From the NCBI RefSeq assembly GCF_001427665.1, contig NZ_LMHC01000001.1:746780-810779 (forward strand): a stretch of 64,000 bases of DNA, read 5' to 3'. A program made the translations under genes and the position numbers. Positions 27,822 through 36,527 of the stretch are shown here, piece by piece. Each line of letters starts with the position of its first letter. The first letter of the stretch is position 1. The DNA comes from Caulobacter sp. Root655 (GTDB lineage: Bacteria; Pseudomonadota; Alphaproteobacteria; Caulobacterales; Caulobacteraceae). The notes beneath the pieces were generated by a model. That model did no database searches and was not told where the DNA came from. It saw only the letters and a program-made list of their open reading frames with translations.

Positions 27822-29231
27822 ATGACCAAGCCCGTTCCCGCAGACGTCGTTTCCCGCCTCAAGGCCGTGCTCGGCGAGGGCGGGTGGAGCCAGGACCCCG
27901 ACCGCCTGGCGCCCAAGCTCAAGGAGTGGCGCGGCCGCTGGAGCGGTCAGACGCCGCTGCTGGCCCTGCCGCGCTCGACGGCCCAGGTTTCGGCGGTGGT
28001 CGGGATCTGCGCCGCCGAAGGCGTGGCGATCACCCCCCAGGGCGGCAACACCGGCCTGGTCGCCGGCCAGATCCCCCAGGGCGAGGTCCTCTTGTCCACC
28101 GAAAAGCTGACTGTAGTACGGGATATCGACGCCTTCGACGACGTCATGGTGCTGGAGGCCGGCGTCACCCTGGCCGCCGCTCATGAGGCGGCGCTGTCGG
28201 TGGGGCGGCGCTTTCCGCTCAGCCTGGCGTCCGAGGGCTCCTGCACCATCGGCGGCCTGGCCTCGACCAACGCCGGCGGCACGGCGGTGCTGCGCTATGG
28301 GACCATGCGCGACCAGATCCTGGGGATCGAGGCGGTGCTGCCCAATGGCGAGGTCTGGAACGGCCTCAAGCGGCTGCGCAAGGACAATACCGGCTACGAC
28401 CTCAAGCACCTGCTGATCGGGGCCGAGGGGACGCTGGGGGTGATCACCGCCGCCAGCCTCAAGCTCTATCCGCTGCTGGCCTCGCGCTGCGTGGCGATCG
28501 CCGCCGTCGCCACGCCGCATGACGCCATCGCCCTGCTGGCCAAGGCCAAGGACGAGACCGGCGGGGCGGTCGAGGCCTTCGAGCTGATGAGCCGGCTGGG
28601 CGTGGCCTTCGCCCTGAAGAACATCCCCGGCCTGCGCGAGCCGCTGGAGGCCGTCCACCCCTGGTACGTGCTGGTCGAGACCGCCTCGGGCGAGCCCGGC
28701 GCGGCCGAGGCGGCGATGGAGCGGCTGCTGTCCGGCGCGCTGGAGACCGGCCTGATCCAGGACGCCGCCGTTGCTCAATCCGACACCCAGGCCCACGCCT
28801 TCTGGGCGGTGCGCGAGAACCAGTCCGGCGGCCAGAAGCCCGAGGGCGCGGCCTGGAAGCACGACGTCTCGGTGCCGGTCTCCAAGGTCGCCGCCTTCAT
28901 CGACCAGGCCACGGCGGCGATGGAGAAGTTCTCGCCCGGCGTCCGCGTCGTGGCTTTCGGCCATGTCGGTGACGGCAATGTCCATTACGACGTGCTGCGG
29001 GCTGACGGCGCGTCCGACGATCCGCACGACGCCCTGCGCGATGAGGGCGCCCGGATCGTCCACGACATCGTCGCGGCCATGGACGGCTCGATCAGCGCCG
29101 AGCACGGCCTGGGGGCGATGAAGTCGGTCGAGGCCCTGCGCTACAAGAGCCCGGTCGAGGTCGCGGCCCTGCGCGCGGTGCGCGCCGCCCTCGACCCCCA
29201 GCGGATCATGAACCCGCGCGTACTGTTCTGA
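27822..29231 (+). CDS. FAD-binding D-2-hydroxyacid dehydrogenase, GlcD/D2HGDH-like
   Basis: A 469-residue flavoprotein of the VAO/PCMH family. The FAD-binding loop reads TPQGGNTGLVAGQIP and the domain continues with GGLASTNAGGTAVLRYG and LKHLLIGAEGTLGVITAASLKLYP. The C-terminal FAD-oxidase domain has FGHVGDGNVHYDVL with metal-binding His residues and SAEHGLGAMK. This pattern is shared by D-2-hydroxyglutarate and D-lactate dehydrogenases; the exact substrate is not decided by sequence alone. The ATG is at 27822, on the far side of the vapBC operator. Its end overlaps a convergent small membrane gene by 26 bases. Confidence 0.88.
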   Translation: MTKPVPADVVSRLKAVLGEGGWSQDPDRLAPKLKEWRGRWSGQTPLLALPRSTAQVSAVVGICAAEGVAITPQGGNTGLVAGQIPQGEVLLSTEKLTVVRDIDAFDDVMVLEAGVTLAAAHEAALSVGRRFPLSLASEGSCTIGGLASTNAGGTAVLRYGTMRDQILGIEAVLPNGEVWNGLKRLRKDNTGYDLKHLLIGAEGTLGVITAASLKLYPLLASRCVAIAAVATPHDAIALLAKAKDETGGAVEAFELMSRLGVAFALKNIPGLREPLEAVHPWYVLVETASGEPGAAEAAMERLLSGALETGLIQDAAVAQSDTQAHAFWAVRENQSGGQKPEGAAWKHDVSVPVSKVAAFIDQATAAMEKFSPGVRVVAFGHVGDGNVHYDVLRADGASDDPHDALRDEGARIVHDIVAAMDGSISAEHGLGAMKSVEALRYKSPVEVAALRAVRAALDPQRIMNPRVLF

Positions 29232-29517
29232 CCCTTCTGACCGCCAGGCAGACGCCGATGGCGATCAGAGCCCCGACCGGAACCGTCGCCTTGTAGAAGC
29301 CGGCCGCCGAGCCGGGACCCAGCACGTTGATCGCCGCGGGGACGAAGCCCCACAGGCCGTCGCTCTTGCGCATCCAGAACGCCCCGACCCCGACGAAGCA
29401 CAGCACGGCCCACAGCACGCGATATTTCAGCGCCCGGGTGCGGATCACCAGGAACAGGCCGGTGATCATCACCAGCGGCCAGGCGAGGGCGGCGAGAAGG
29501 CCGAGGGTCTGCGGCAT
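29206..29517 (-). CDS. Small membrane protein, relative of its upstream neighbour
   Basis: A 103-residue protein with three hydrophobic helices: near residues 5-27, 32-48 and 78-95. Its sequence LVIRTRALKYRVLWAV...GVGAFWM...NVLGPGSAAGFYK parallels the C-terminal half of the gene just upstream (KVIRTKGLKRKWLWVI...GVGSVQM...SLIGAGAAKGFSR), so the two are homologous. The ATG at 29517 follows the upstream TGA after two bases (TGACCATG), so they form an operon. Function unknown. Its end runs 26 bases into the convergent FAD oxidoreductase gene. Confidence 0.68.
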   Translation of the reverse strand: MPQTLGLLAALAWPLVMITGLFLVIRTRALKYRVLWAVLCFVGVGAFWMRKSDGLWGFVPAAINVLGPGSAAGFYKATVPVGALIAIGVCLAVRRVRTVRAGS

Positions 29518-29519
29518 GG

Positions 29520-30323
29520 TCAGAGCGCCGCGTCGGGAGTGGGGGCGGCTTTGGGCCTTGCCCAGACGCCTGTCAGGATCAGGATCGCGCCCAGGGGTAG
29601 GATGAAACTGAGGGTCCACGGATCGAACCGCGAGAAGCCTTTCGCCGCCCCGGCCCCGATCAGTGAAACGTTCACCAACTGCCAGGCGAAGACGCCGTTG
29701 AACCAGTTCATCTGCACGCTGCCGACGCCAAACAGCGAGGCGATCACCCACAGCCATTTGCGCTTGAGGCCCTTGGTGCGGATCACCTTGACCAGCGCGG
29801 CCAGCATCAGGGCGAGGCTGGCGACCATCGCCGCCAGGAAGGCGTACTGGGCGGGCGATTTGCCGACCAGGCTGAACTTCAAGGTTTCGAGTTCCTGGCT
29901 GGTCGCCACGCGAACATTGAGACCGATCAAGGTCCAGGTCTTGGCGCCCTCCGGGCGTTTCAATGATATCTGCGACAGGACGACCTTGCCCGGATAATCG
30001 TACTCGTGGCTAAGGAACGCGGTCTTGCCCTGGCCCAGCATGGTCACGTAGTTCCAGCCCACGGCCTTGCCCAGCGACGGTTCGCCCGGCGGGATGTAGG
30101 TCTTGATCTTGGCTATATCCGCCGCGCCTTGCGGCGTGCGCAGGTCCGAAGAGAGCCGGGCCTGGAAGGCGGACGAGTTGGTCCGGAGTTCGGTATAGGC
30201 CGCCCGCGCCACGGCGTCGGTTTCAGGGTCCAACGCGGGGGCCTTGCAACTCGTCAGCGCGACGGCCAGCGCGCACCCCATCAGAACCCGCGCCATACGC
30301 AGGGCGTTCGCAAACTTGATCAT
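29520..30323 (-). CDS. Lipoprotein-signal membrane protein, unknown
   Basis: A 267-residue protein. The start has a basic and hydrophobic segment ending in the lipobox LTSC (Cys26), so it is a probable lipoprotein. Then comes a periplasmic domain of about 120 residues with VGWNYVTMLGQGKTAFLSHEYDYPGK and ISLKRPEGAKTWTLIGLNV. Three membrane helices form the C-terminal third. A lipid-anchored N-terminus with C-terminal membrane helices is an odd combination. The ATG at 30323 is preferred over a TTG at 30335. The C-terminal third is related to the next gene, which suggests a local duplication. Confidence 0.7.
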   Translation of the reverse strand: MIKFANALRMARVLMGCALAVALTSCKAPALDPETDAVARAAYTELRTNSSAFQARLSSDLRTPQGAADIAKIKTYIPPGEPSLGKAVGWNYVTMLGQGKTAFLSHEYDYPGKVVLSQISLKRPEGAKTWTLIGLNVRVATSQELETLKFSLVGKSPAQYAFLAAMVASLALMLAALVKVIRTKGLKRKWLWVIASLFGVGSVQMNWFNGVFAWQLVNVSLIGAGAAKGFSRFDPWTLSFILPLGAILILTGVWARPKAAPTPDAAL

Positions 30324-30421
30324 CTCATCCCCCAACCGATAGCGGGCAACATCGCGGCGAGCACGACCATTGTCCAGCGCCGCACTAGCCGTCGCCGCCA
30401 GGAGGCTCTATCTCCCCGGCC

Positions 30422-31183
30422 ATGCTGATGGTCATCTCCCCCGCCAAGTCGCTGGACTTCACCGCCCCCGACCAGGTGCTGCCGCTCACCACGCCCGAGC
30501 TGAAGCCCCAGATCGCCGAGCTGGCCAAGCTGACGCGCAAGCTGACGGCCGCCGACCTGCGCCGGCTGATGCACATCTCCGAGAAGCTGGCCGAGCTGAA
30601 CCACGGCCGCTTTCAGGCCTTCGACGCCCAGGTCGAAGAGGGCCTGCAGGCGGTCATCGCCTTCAATGGCGACGTCTATGCCGGCCTGGCGGCGCGCGAG
30701 CTGGACCGCCCGGCCCTCGACTGGGCCCAGGACCACCTGCGCATCCTGTCGGGCCTGTACGGCGTGCTGCGGCCGCTGGACGCCCTGCAGGCCTATCGCC
30801 TGGAGATGGGCACGCGGCTGAAGACCAAGCGCGGCAAGAACCTCTACGACTTCTGGGGCGAGACCATCGCCAAGACCCTGAACGCCGCGGCCAAGGACCA
30901 TGCCGACCCCACCCTGGTGAACCTGGCCAGCCAGGAATATTTCGGAGCCGTCGACGCCAAGGCCCTGAAGCTGCCCACGGTCACCTGCCACTTCAAGGAA
31001 GAGAAGGGCAACGCCCTGCGGGTGCTGGGCTTCTTCGCCAAGAAGGCCCGCGGCCGCATGGCCCGCTACGCCATCGACAACCGCATCGACAAGGCGGCCG
31101 ACCTCAAGGGCTTCGACCTGGACGGCTACCGGTTCCGCGCCGACCTCTCGACCCCCGCCGACTGGGTTTTCGCTCGCCCTTAG
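30422..31183 (+). CDS. yaaA: Peroxide stress protein YaaA
   Basis: A 253-residue member of the YaaA/DUF328 family: LMVISPAKSLDF at the start, FNGDVYAGL, HLRILSGLYGVLRPLDALQAYRLEMGTRL, and LVNLASQEYF followed by CHFKEEKG. In E. coli YaaA lowers free iron and limits Fenton damage during peroxide stress. The size is the family norm. The ATG at 30422 leads directly into the conserved start. It is followed by three tandem hairpins before the next gene. Confidence 0.93.
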   Translation: MLMVISPAKSLDFTAPDQVLPLTTPELKPQIAELAKLTRKLTAADLRRLMHISEKLAELNHGRFQAFDAQVEEGLQAVIAFNGDVYAGLAARELDRPALDWAQDHLRILSGLYGVLRPLDALQAYRLEMGTRLKTKRGKNLYDFWGETIAKTLNAAAKDHADPTLVNLASQEYFGAVDAKALKLPTVTCHFKEEKGNALRVLGFFAKKARGRMARYAIDNRIDKAADLKGFDLDGYRFRADLSTPADWVFARP

Positions 31184-31188
31184 CCCTG

Positions 31189-31259
31189 AATTCATCTACC
31201 GATGAATTTATAAGCGCTCGCCCATCGCAAGGGCGAGCTATATGCTGCGCTGCAGCATA
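31189..31259. repeat. Three tandem perfect hairpins upstream of the hydroxybutyrate dehydrogenase
   Basis: AATTCATC/GATGAATT (31189-31208), GCTCGCCC/GGGCGAGC (31216-31238) and TATGCTGC/GCAGCATA (31241-31259) are three perfect 8-base stems in 71 bases. The first may end yaaA transcription; the others lie in the region upstream of the dehydrogenase gene. Confidence 0.7.
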
Positions 31260-31270
31260 ATGGGAAGCCG

Positions 31271-31325
31271 TAGCATTTTCGAGCGAAGTGGACACCGGTT
31301 CGCGTGAAGAAAATGCGTCAAAACA
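31271..31325. repeat. Family F intergenic repeat, copy 1
   Basis: An element that begins AGCATTTTCGAGCGAAGTG and ends GAAGAAAATGCG-CAAAACA. It is nearly identical to 40942-40997. The ends are imperfect inverted repeats (GCATTTTC / GAAAATGC). Confidence 0.8.
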
Positions 31326-31346
31326 AAGAGCTAGCAGGGAACGTCG

Positions 31347-32144
31347 ATGGCCGTGGATTTCGGTTTGCAGGGCCAGGTCGCGATCGTGACCGGGTCGACC
31401 AGCGGCATCGGCCACGCCATGGCCGACGCCCTGGCCGCCCAGGGCGTCAACATCGTCCTCAACGGCCTGGGCGAGATGACCGCCATCGAGAAGACCCGCG
31501 CCACCATGGCTGAAAGGCACGGCGTCGAGGTGCTCTACAACGGCGCCGACATGACCAAGCCCGGCCAGATCGACGACATGATCCGGGCCGCCAAGGCCGA
31601 GTTCGGCGAGCTGGACATCCTGGTCAACAACGCCGGCGTCCAGCACGTGGCCCCGATCGAGGACTTCCCGGCCGACCAGTGGGACCTGATCATCGCCATC
31701 AACCTGTCGTCGGCCTTCCATGCCATCAAGGCGGCGGTGCCGATCATGAAAGCGCAGGGGCGCGGGCGGATCGTCAACATCGCCTCGGCCCATGGCCTGG
31801 TCGCCTCGCCGTTCAAGTCGGCCTACGTGGCCGCCAAGCACGGGATCCTGGGCCTGACCAAGACCGTCGCCCTGGAAACCGCCACCTTCGGGATCACCTG
31901 CAACGCCATCTGCCCGGGCTTCGTGAAGACTCCGCTGGTCGAGGCCCAGATCACCGACCAGGCCAAGGCCCGCGGGATCTCCGAGGAGGCGGTGATGCGC
32001 GACGTCATCCTGGCCGCCCAGCCGACCAAGCAATTCGTCACCTTCGATCAGCTGAACGGCCTTCTGCTCTATCTGGTCTCCGACGCCGGGGCCTCGGCCA
32101 ACGGCGCGGCCTTCTCCATCGACGGCGGCTGGGTGGCGCAATAG
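31347..32144 (+). CDS. 3-hydroxybutyrate dehydrogenase (SDR family)
   Basis: A 265-residue short-chain dehydrogenase that interconverts D-3-hydroxybutyrate and acetoacetate in polyhydroxybutyrate breakdown. The NAD loop is TGSTSGIGHAMA, then NNAGVQHVAPIEDFP, the catalytic Ser in IASAHGLVASP and the YxxxK motif YVAAKHG. The C-terminal segment ICPGFVKTPLVEAQI and the end SIDGGWVAQ are the form typical of the BdhA type. The ATG at 31347 has AGGGA upstream. A patatin-like lipase follows on the same strand after a repeat. Confidence 0.88.
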   Translation: MAVDFGLQGQVAIVTGSTSGIGHAMADALAAQGVNIVLNGLGEMTAIEKTRATMAERHGVEVLYNGADMTKPGQIDDMIRAAKAEFGELDILVNNAGVQHVAPIEDFPADQWDLIIAINLSSAFHAIKAAVPIMKAQGRGRIVNIASAHGLVASPFKSAYVAAKHGILGLTKTVALETATFGITCNAICPGFVKTPLVEAQITDQAKARGISEEAVMRDVILAAQPTKQFVTFDQLNGLLLYLVSDAGASANGAAFSIDGGWVAQ

Positions 32145-32176
32145 CGTTTGGCTTCCTGGGCGACCTATAAAACGCC

Positions 32177-32263
32177 GTCTCCCCGGCGAAGGCCGGGGCC
32201 CAGGTGAAACCCACGAGCCGCTCAGGCTGAATCTGGATCCCGACCTTCGTCGGGAAAACGGGA
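32177..32263. repeat. Family B repeat pair, copy 1
   Basis: CCCCGGCGAAGGCCGGGGCCCAG at one end and a diverged inverse (CCGACCTTCGTCGGGAAAACGG) at the other. Other copies are at 48508-48610 and 58734-58837. Confidence 0.75.
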
Positions 32264-32308
32264 GTGGGGAGGAAGCGTACCGACTGTCGCAAGCACGGAG
32301 CCCGCCCC

Positions 32309-33370
32309 ATGCCGATCGGTCTGTTCAAGGGAAAGCCCAAGGGACCCAAGCCCATCGCCTTGGCCCTGCAGGGCGGCGGTTCGCACGGGGCCTTCGAGTG
32401 GGGCGTGCTCGACCGCCTGCTCGAGGAAGAGGACCTGGAAATCCTGGCGGTGACCGCCGCCTCGGCCGGGGCGATGAACGCCGTCTGCCTGGCCCAGGGC
32501 CTGCTCGACGGCGGCCGCGACGGGGCCAAGGCCCGGCTGGAGCGGTTCTGGAAGCAGGTCAACCGCAACGGCGGCCGCAACGTGTTCGGCGACAGCGGCG
32601 TCTGGACCAACGCCTTCGCCGGCAAGGCCGACTGGATCAAGAACACCCCCGGCTGGCGGATGGCCGAGACCTTGGCCCTGTCGATGAGCCCCTACGAGTT
32701 CAATCCGCTCAACCTCAACCCGCTGCACGACGCGCTGGAGGGCGAGATCGATTTCGCGGCCCTGCGCGAGCGCTCGCCGATCAAGCTGTTCATCTCCGCC
32801 ACCGCCGTGCGCACCAGCAAGGCCAAGGTGTTCCGCGAGACCGAGCTGACCGCCCGCCACATCATGGCCAGCGCCTGCCTGCCCCAGGTGTTCCAGGCGG
32901 TGGAGATCGACGGCGAGCCCTACTGGGACGGCGGCTTTCTCGCCAACCCGCCGCTGTGGCCGCTGTTCCACGACGACACCCCCGACGACATCCTGCTGGT
33001 CAGCCTCAACCCGTTCGTCCGCGAGGAGACGCCCAAGTCGCCGGGCGAGATCATGGACCGGCTCAACGAGATCACCTTCAACGCCGCCCTGGCGGCCGAG
33101 TTGCGGGCCATCGGCTTCGTGCAGAAGCTGCTCGACGAGGGCCTGCTGAAGGACACCGCGCGGGGCCGCTATCGCAAGATGCTGATGCACGCCATCACCG
33201 CCGACAAGGCCCTGGCCGACCTGTCGCTGGGCAGCAAGTTCGACACCGAATGGAGCTTCCTGACCGACCTGCGCGAACGCGGCCGCAAGGCGGCGGACGA
33301 GTGGCTGGGCCACTGCCTGACCCAGGTCGGGGTCAGTTCCAGCCTGGACCTCAAGGCGGGGTTTCCGTGA
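32309..33370 (+). CDS. Patatin-like phospholipase
   Basis: A 353-residue patatin-fold lipase. The oxyanion loop is ALQGGGSHGAFEWG, the nucleophile elbow reads TAASAGAMNA (Ala-Ala-Ser-Ala-Gly rather than the usual Gly-x-Ser-x-Gly), and the catalytic Asp is in YWDGGFLANPP. These give a Ser-Asp dyad. The substrate is a lipid ester or possibly a hydroxyalkanoate. The gene follows a hydroxybutyrate dehydrogenase, which would fit a role in releasing 3-hydroxybutyrate units (inference). The ATG at 32309 places the conserved loop close to the N-terminus as in the family. Confidence 0.88.
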   Translation: MPIGLFKGKPKGPKPIALALQGGGSHGAFEWGVLDRLLEEEDLEILAVTAASAGAMNAVCLAQGLLDGGRDGAKARLERFWKQVNRNGGRNVFGDSGVWTNAFAGKADWIKNTPGWRMAETLALSMSPYEFNPLNLNPLHDALEGEIDFAALRERSPIKLFISATAVRTSKAKVFRETELTARHIMASACLPQVFQAVEIDGEPYWDGGFLANPPLWPLFHDDTPDDILLVSLNPFVREETPKSPGEIMDRLNEITFNAALAAELRAIGFVQKLLDEGLLKDTARGRYRKMLMHAITADKALADLSLGSKFDTEWSFLTDLRERGRKAADEWLGHCLTQVGVSSSLDLKAGFP

Positions 33371-33374
33371 TCAA

Positions 33375-33410
33375 CGACCGGGGACAGGCGCATGCGCCTG
33401 TCCCCGGTCG
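33375..33410. repeat. Family D palindrome, 36 bp perfect
   Basis: A perfect 36-base palindrome centred on GGCGCATGCGCC with outer arms CGACCGGGGACA / TGTCCCCGGTCG. Shorter copies occur at 34555-34582 and 39223-39248. Confidence 0.9.
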
Positions 33411-33445
33411 CTTGACGCGGCCCGAACCAGGCGTATCTGACCCCC

Positions 33446-33916
33446 ATGGTTTCCGCTTCCACCGCCGTCGCCCCCGCCGCTTCCGAATTCCCCGTTCCCA
33501 CGGTGGGGGTCATCTGTCTGCGCGGCGACCAGGTGCTGCTGATCAAGCGCGGCAATCCTCCGCGCCAGGGCCAGTGGAGCCTGCCCGGCGGCCGCCTGGA
33601 ATGGGGCGAGACCACGCTGGTCGCCGCCCTGCGCGAACTGGTCGAGGAGACCGGGGTGCGAGCCGAGCTGCTGGGTCTGGTCGACGTGGTCGACGGCCTG
33701 TTCACCTCGCGCACCACCGGCGAGACGACGCGGCACTATCTGATGATCGACTACGCCGCGCGCTGGCTGTCGGGCGAACCGGTGGCCGGCGACGACGCGG
33801 CCGAGGCGCGGTTCGTGTCGCTGGCCGAGGCGCTGGAAATGGTGGAGTGGGACGTGACGCGGGCGGTGATCGCGGAGACGTTTAGGCGGTTTGGTGTTGC
33901 ACAACCTATGCTATAG
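33446..33916 (+). CDS. Nudix hydrolase
   Basis: A 156-residue Nudix enzyme. The complete Nudix box is present (starts GRLEWGE, continues with RELVEETGV; Gly-x5-Glu-x7-Arg-Glu-x2-Glu-Glu-x-Gly), so it is expected to cleave a nucleoside diphosphate linked to another group with Mg2+. A short N-terminal Ala-rich stretch precedes the fold (PTVGVICLRGDQVLLIKRGN). The region after the box (TTGETTRHYLMIDYAARWL) resembles ADP-ribose pyrophosphatase-like members, but the substrate is not known. The ATG is at 33446. Confidence 0.9.
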   Translation: MVSASTAVAPAASEFPVPTVGVICLRGDQVLLIKRGNPPRQGQWSLPGGRLEWGETTLVAALRELVEETGVRAELLGLVDVVDGLFTSRTTGETTRHYLMIDYAARWLSGEPVAGDDAAEARFVSLAEALEMVEWDVTRAVIAETFRRFGVAQPML

Positions 33917-33943
33917 TATCGGCGATTTTGTGGGGGAAGCGCT

Positions 33944-34420
33944 ATGAACTGGCTGGCGAAACTGTTTGGTGGCATCTCCGGTCGAGAGCCAGAGGCAAAG
34001 CCGAGCGCGGTTCAACAAAAGGCGCCCTCTCAAAATGTGCGTAAGCTCAGGGTGGTTGGCAAGGGTGGCTATCCCCGCGATGCCGTTGGCGAAAGCAACT
34101 ATCAGGAAGCACTCTCGCGAGTTTGCGGTGGCCACAACCGTCACGGCCATGAGTTGACGACGACAGGTGTTCTTATGCCAGAGCCGACTAATCCATATGA
34201 TCCCAACGCCATCATGGTGACGATCGGAGGAGAGCGAGTCGGATACCTCGCGCGAGATGAAGCGAAGCGTTATGGTGATGCCTTGGTCGCCGCTGGCTTT
34301 GGTGGTCAAAGCGCGACGGTGGATGTGAAGGTCGTGGGTGGTTGGCGGACCAATCAACATGACGAAGGGCATTTCGGCGTGAAGCTCGCACTCCCCTGGC
34401 CGGTAAAGTTCGAGCACTGA
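33944..34420 (+). CDS. HIRAN-domain protein, lower GC than neighbours
   Basis: A 158-residue protein. After a polar N-terminus of about 35 residues, it carries a HIRAN-like domain: VVGESNYQEALSR, then NPYDPNAIMVTIGGERVGYLARDEAKRYG, and a final hydrophobic strand. HIRAN domains bind single-stranded or damaged DNA ends and usually sit on helicases; here it stands alone. The gene is visibly richer in A/T and uses A/T-ended codons far more than the flanking genes, suggesting recent acquisition. A family D palindrome lies downstream. The ATG at 33944 has GGGGGAAG upstream. Confidence 0.78.
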   Translation: MNWLAKLFGGISGREPEAKPSAVQQKAPSQNVRKLRVVGKGGYPRDAVGESNYQEALSRVCGGHNRHGHELTTTGVLMPEPTNPYDPNAIMVTIGGERVGYLARDEAKRYGDALVAAGFGGQSATVDVKVVGGWRTNQHDEGHFGVKLALPWPVKFEH

Positions 34421-34554
34421 TCCTCGGTCGCCGAGGGCGTCTGGCCAAAACGTGTCATTGACGGAGGTCGAGATCGCATCCGACGGACGGGCGTTTGACG
34501 GAAACCTTCAACTTCTCAGCCGTCATCCCGGGCCTTGCGCCGGCGCGCCACGAT

Positions 34555-34582
34555 CGGGGACAGGCACATGTGCCTGTCCCCG
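34555..34582. repeat. Family D palindrome, 28 bp perfect
   Basis: Perfect palindrome with core GGCACATGTGCC and outer CGGGGACA / TGTCCCCG. It lies between the convergent HIRAN and uvrC genes. Confidence 0.9.
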
Positions 34583-34597
34583 CCCGGGCCTGTCTCT

Positions 34598-36508
34598 TCA
34601 GCTCTTCCGGAAGAACGCGTGAATCCGCTCGGCCAGCGGCTGGCTGACCCCGTCGACCTTCATCAGGTCCTCGATCCCGGCCCGTGACACGCCCTTGGCC
34701 GAGCCGAACGCGTGCAGCAGGGCCTTCTTGCGGCCCGGACCGACGCCCTCGATCTCGTCGAGCGGGTTCTTCTTCAGGTCCATCGACCGCCGCGTGCGGT
34801 GGGCGCCGATCGCGAAGCGGTGGGCCTCGTCGCGCAGGCGCTGGAGGTAGTAGAGCACCGGCGACTTGGGCTCGAGCATGAACGGGACCTTGTCGGGCAT
34901 GAAGAACCGCTCCAGGCCGGCGTCGCGGTCCGGGCCCTTGGCCACGCCGACCACGGCGATGTCGTCGACACCCAGGTCGGCCATCACCTCCAGCGCCGCG
35001 TCCAGCTGGCCCTTGCCGCCGTCGACCAGCACCAGGTCGGGACGGGCCCCGCTGTCGCCGCCTTCCTCCTCCTTGACCAGGCGGGCGAAGCGGCGCTTCA
35101 GCACCTCCTTCATCATGCCATAGTCGTCGCCGGGAGTGAGCTCGGTGCTCTTGATGTTGAACTTGCGGTACTGGCTCTTCATGAAGCCGTCCGGCCCGGC
35201 CACGATCATGCCGCCGACCGCGTTGGTCCCCTGGATGTGGCTGTTGTCGTAGACCTCGATCCGCTCGGGCGGGGCGTCCAGGCCGAACGCCTCGCCGACC
35301 CCGGTCAGCAGCTTGGTCTGGGCGCTGCCCTCGGCCATTTTTCGTCCCAGCGCTTCGCGCGCATTGGTGAGCGCATGGCCCACCAGGTCGGCCTTCTCGC
35401 CGCGCTTGGGGGTGCTGATCTCGACCTTGCGGCCGCTCTTCAGGGCGAAGGCCTCGGCCAGAAGTTCGTGGTCGGCCGGCTGCAGGTTGGTCAGGATCAG
35501 GCGCGGGATCGGCTTGTCGTCGTAGAACTGGCCCAGGAAGGCGGTCAGGATCCGCTGCTCCTCGGTGGCCGTGTCGTCCTCGTCCTCGGCGTTGCCGGTC
35601 ACGCGCGGGAAATAGGCGCGGTTGCCCCAGTTCTGGCCGGCCCGGAAGAAGAACACCTGTACGCAGGCCTGGCCGCCCTCGACGTGCAGGGCGACGACGT
35701 CGGCCTCCTCGACGGTCTCGGGGTTGATCTGGCTTTCCTGGGCCACGGCGGCCAGGGCGCGGATGCGGTCGCGCAGGCGCGCGGCGCGCTCGAACTCCAG
35801 GTCCTCGGCGGCGGCCTCCATCTCGGCCGCCATCTTGGCCATCACCGCGCGGGACTTGCCGCGCAGGAAGTCTTCCGCCTGGTCGACCAGGGCCTGGTAG
35901 TCGTCCTTGCCCACCAGGCCGGTGCAGGGCGCGGCGCAGCGCTTGATCTGGTGCAGCATGCAGGGCCGCGAGCGGGTCTCGTAGACGCTGTCGCTGCACG
36001 AGCGCAGCAGGAAGGCCTTCTGCAGGGTGTTGAGCGTGCTGTTCACCGCCCCGGCGCTGGCGAACGGCCCGAAATAGTCGCCCTTGATGGTGTGGGCCCC
36101 GCGGTGCTTGCGCAGTTGCGGGGCGTCGTGGTCGCGGCGAATGACGATCTCGGGGAAGCTCTTGTCGTCGCGCAGCAGCACGTTGAAGCGCGGCTTGAGC
36201 TGCTTGATCAGGTTGATCTCGAGCAGCAGGGCGTCGGCTTCGGTGCGGGTGGTGACGAACACCATCGACCGCGTGGCGTCGACCATGTGGGCGATGCGGT
36301 TGGTGTGGAAGCGGCCCTGGGCGTACTGCACCACCCGCTTCTTCAGGCTCTTGGCCTTGCCGACATAGAGGACCTCGTCGTCCTCGCCGATCATCCGGTA
36401 GACGCCGGGCGCGTCGGGCAGGCGCGAGACCTCGTCCTTGATCAGGGCGGCGCCTTTCAGGGCGTTTTCGGCAGGGGCAGGGGCGGTGTCTTGGTCCACG
36501 GTGGACAT
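34598..36508 (-). CDS. uvrC: Excinuclease ABC subunit C
   Basis: A 636-residue UvrC of full length. The N-terminal GIY-YIG nuclease ([10 protein letters not shown]...[18 protein letters not shown]) cuts 3' of the lesion. The Cys-rich spacer includes [15 protein letters not shown]. The UvrB-binding segment lies around 215-250 ([22 protein letters not shown]). The RNase H-like nuclease that cuts 5' has [21 protein letters not shown] and [18 protein letters not shown]. Two helix-hairpin-helix motifs end the protein ([18 protein letters not shown]). It acts with UvrA and UvrB in nucleotide excision repair. It starts at ATG 36508; a toxin-antitoxin pair lies upstream on the same strand. Confidence 0.97.
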   Translation of the reverse strand: MSTVDQDTAPAPAENALKGAALIKDEVSRLPDAPGVYRMIGEDDEVLYVGKAKSLKKRVVQYAQGRFHTNRIAHMVDATRSMVFVTTRTEADALLLEINLIKQLKPRFNVLLRDDKSFPEIVIRRDHDAPQLRKHRGAHTIKGDYFGPFASAGAVNSTLNTLQKAFLLRSCSDSVYETRSRPCMLHQIKRCAAPCTGLVGKDDYQALVDQAEDFLRGKSRAVMAKMAAEMEAAAEDLEFERAARLRDRIRALAAVAQESQINPETVEEADVVALHVEGGQACVQVFFFRAGQNWGNRAYFPRVTGNAEDEDDTATEEQRILTAFLGQFYDDKPIPRLILTNLQPADHELLAEAFALKSGRKVEISTPKRGEKADLVGHALTNAREALGRKMAEGSAQTKLLTGVGEAFGLDAPPERIEVYDNSHIQGTNAVGGMIVAGPDGFMKSQYRKFNIKSTELTPGDDYGMMKEVLKRRFARLVKEEEGGDSGARPDLVLVDGGKGQLDAALEVMADLGVDDIAVVGVAKGPDRDAGLERFFMPDKVPFMLEPKSPVLYYLQRLRDEAHRFAIGAHRTRRSMDLKKNPLDEIEGVGPGRKKALLHAFGSAKGVSRAGIEDLMKVDGVSQPLAERIHAFFRKS

Positions 36509-36527
36509 ATAGGCGAGTCTGCGGCGG

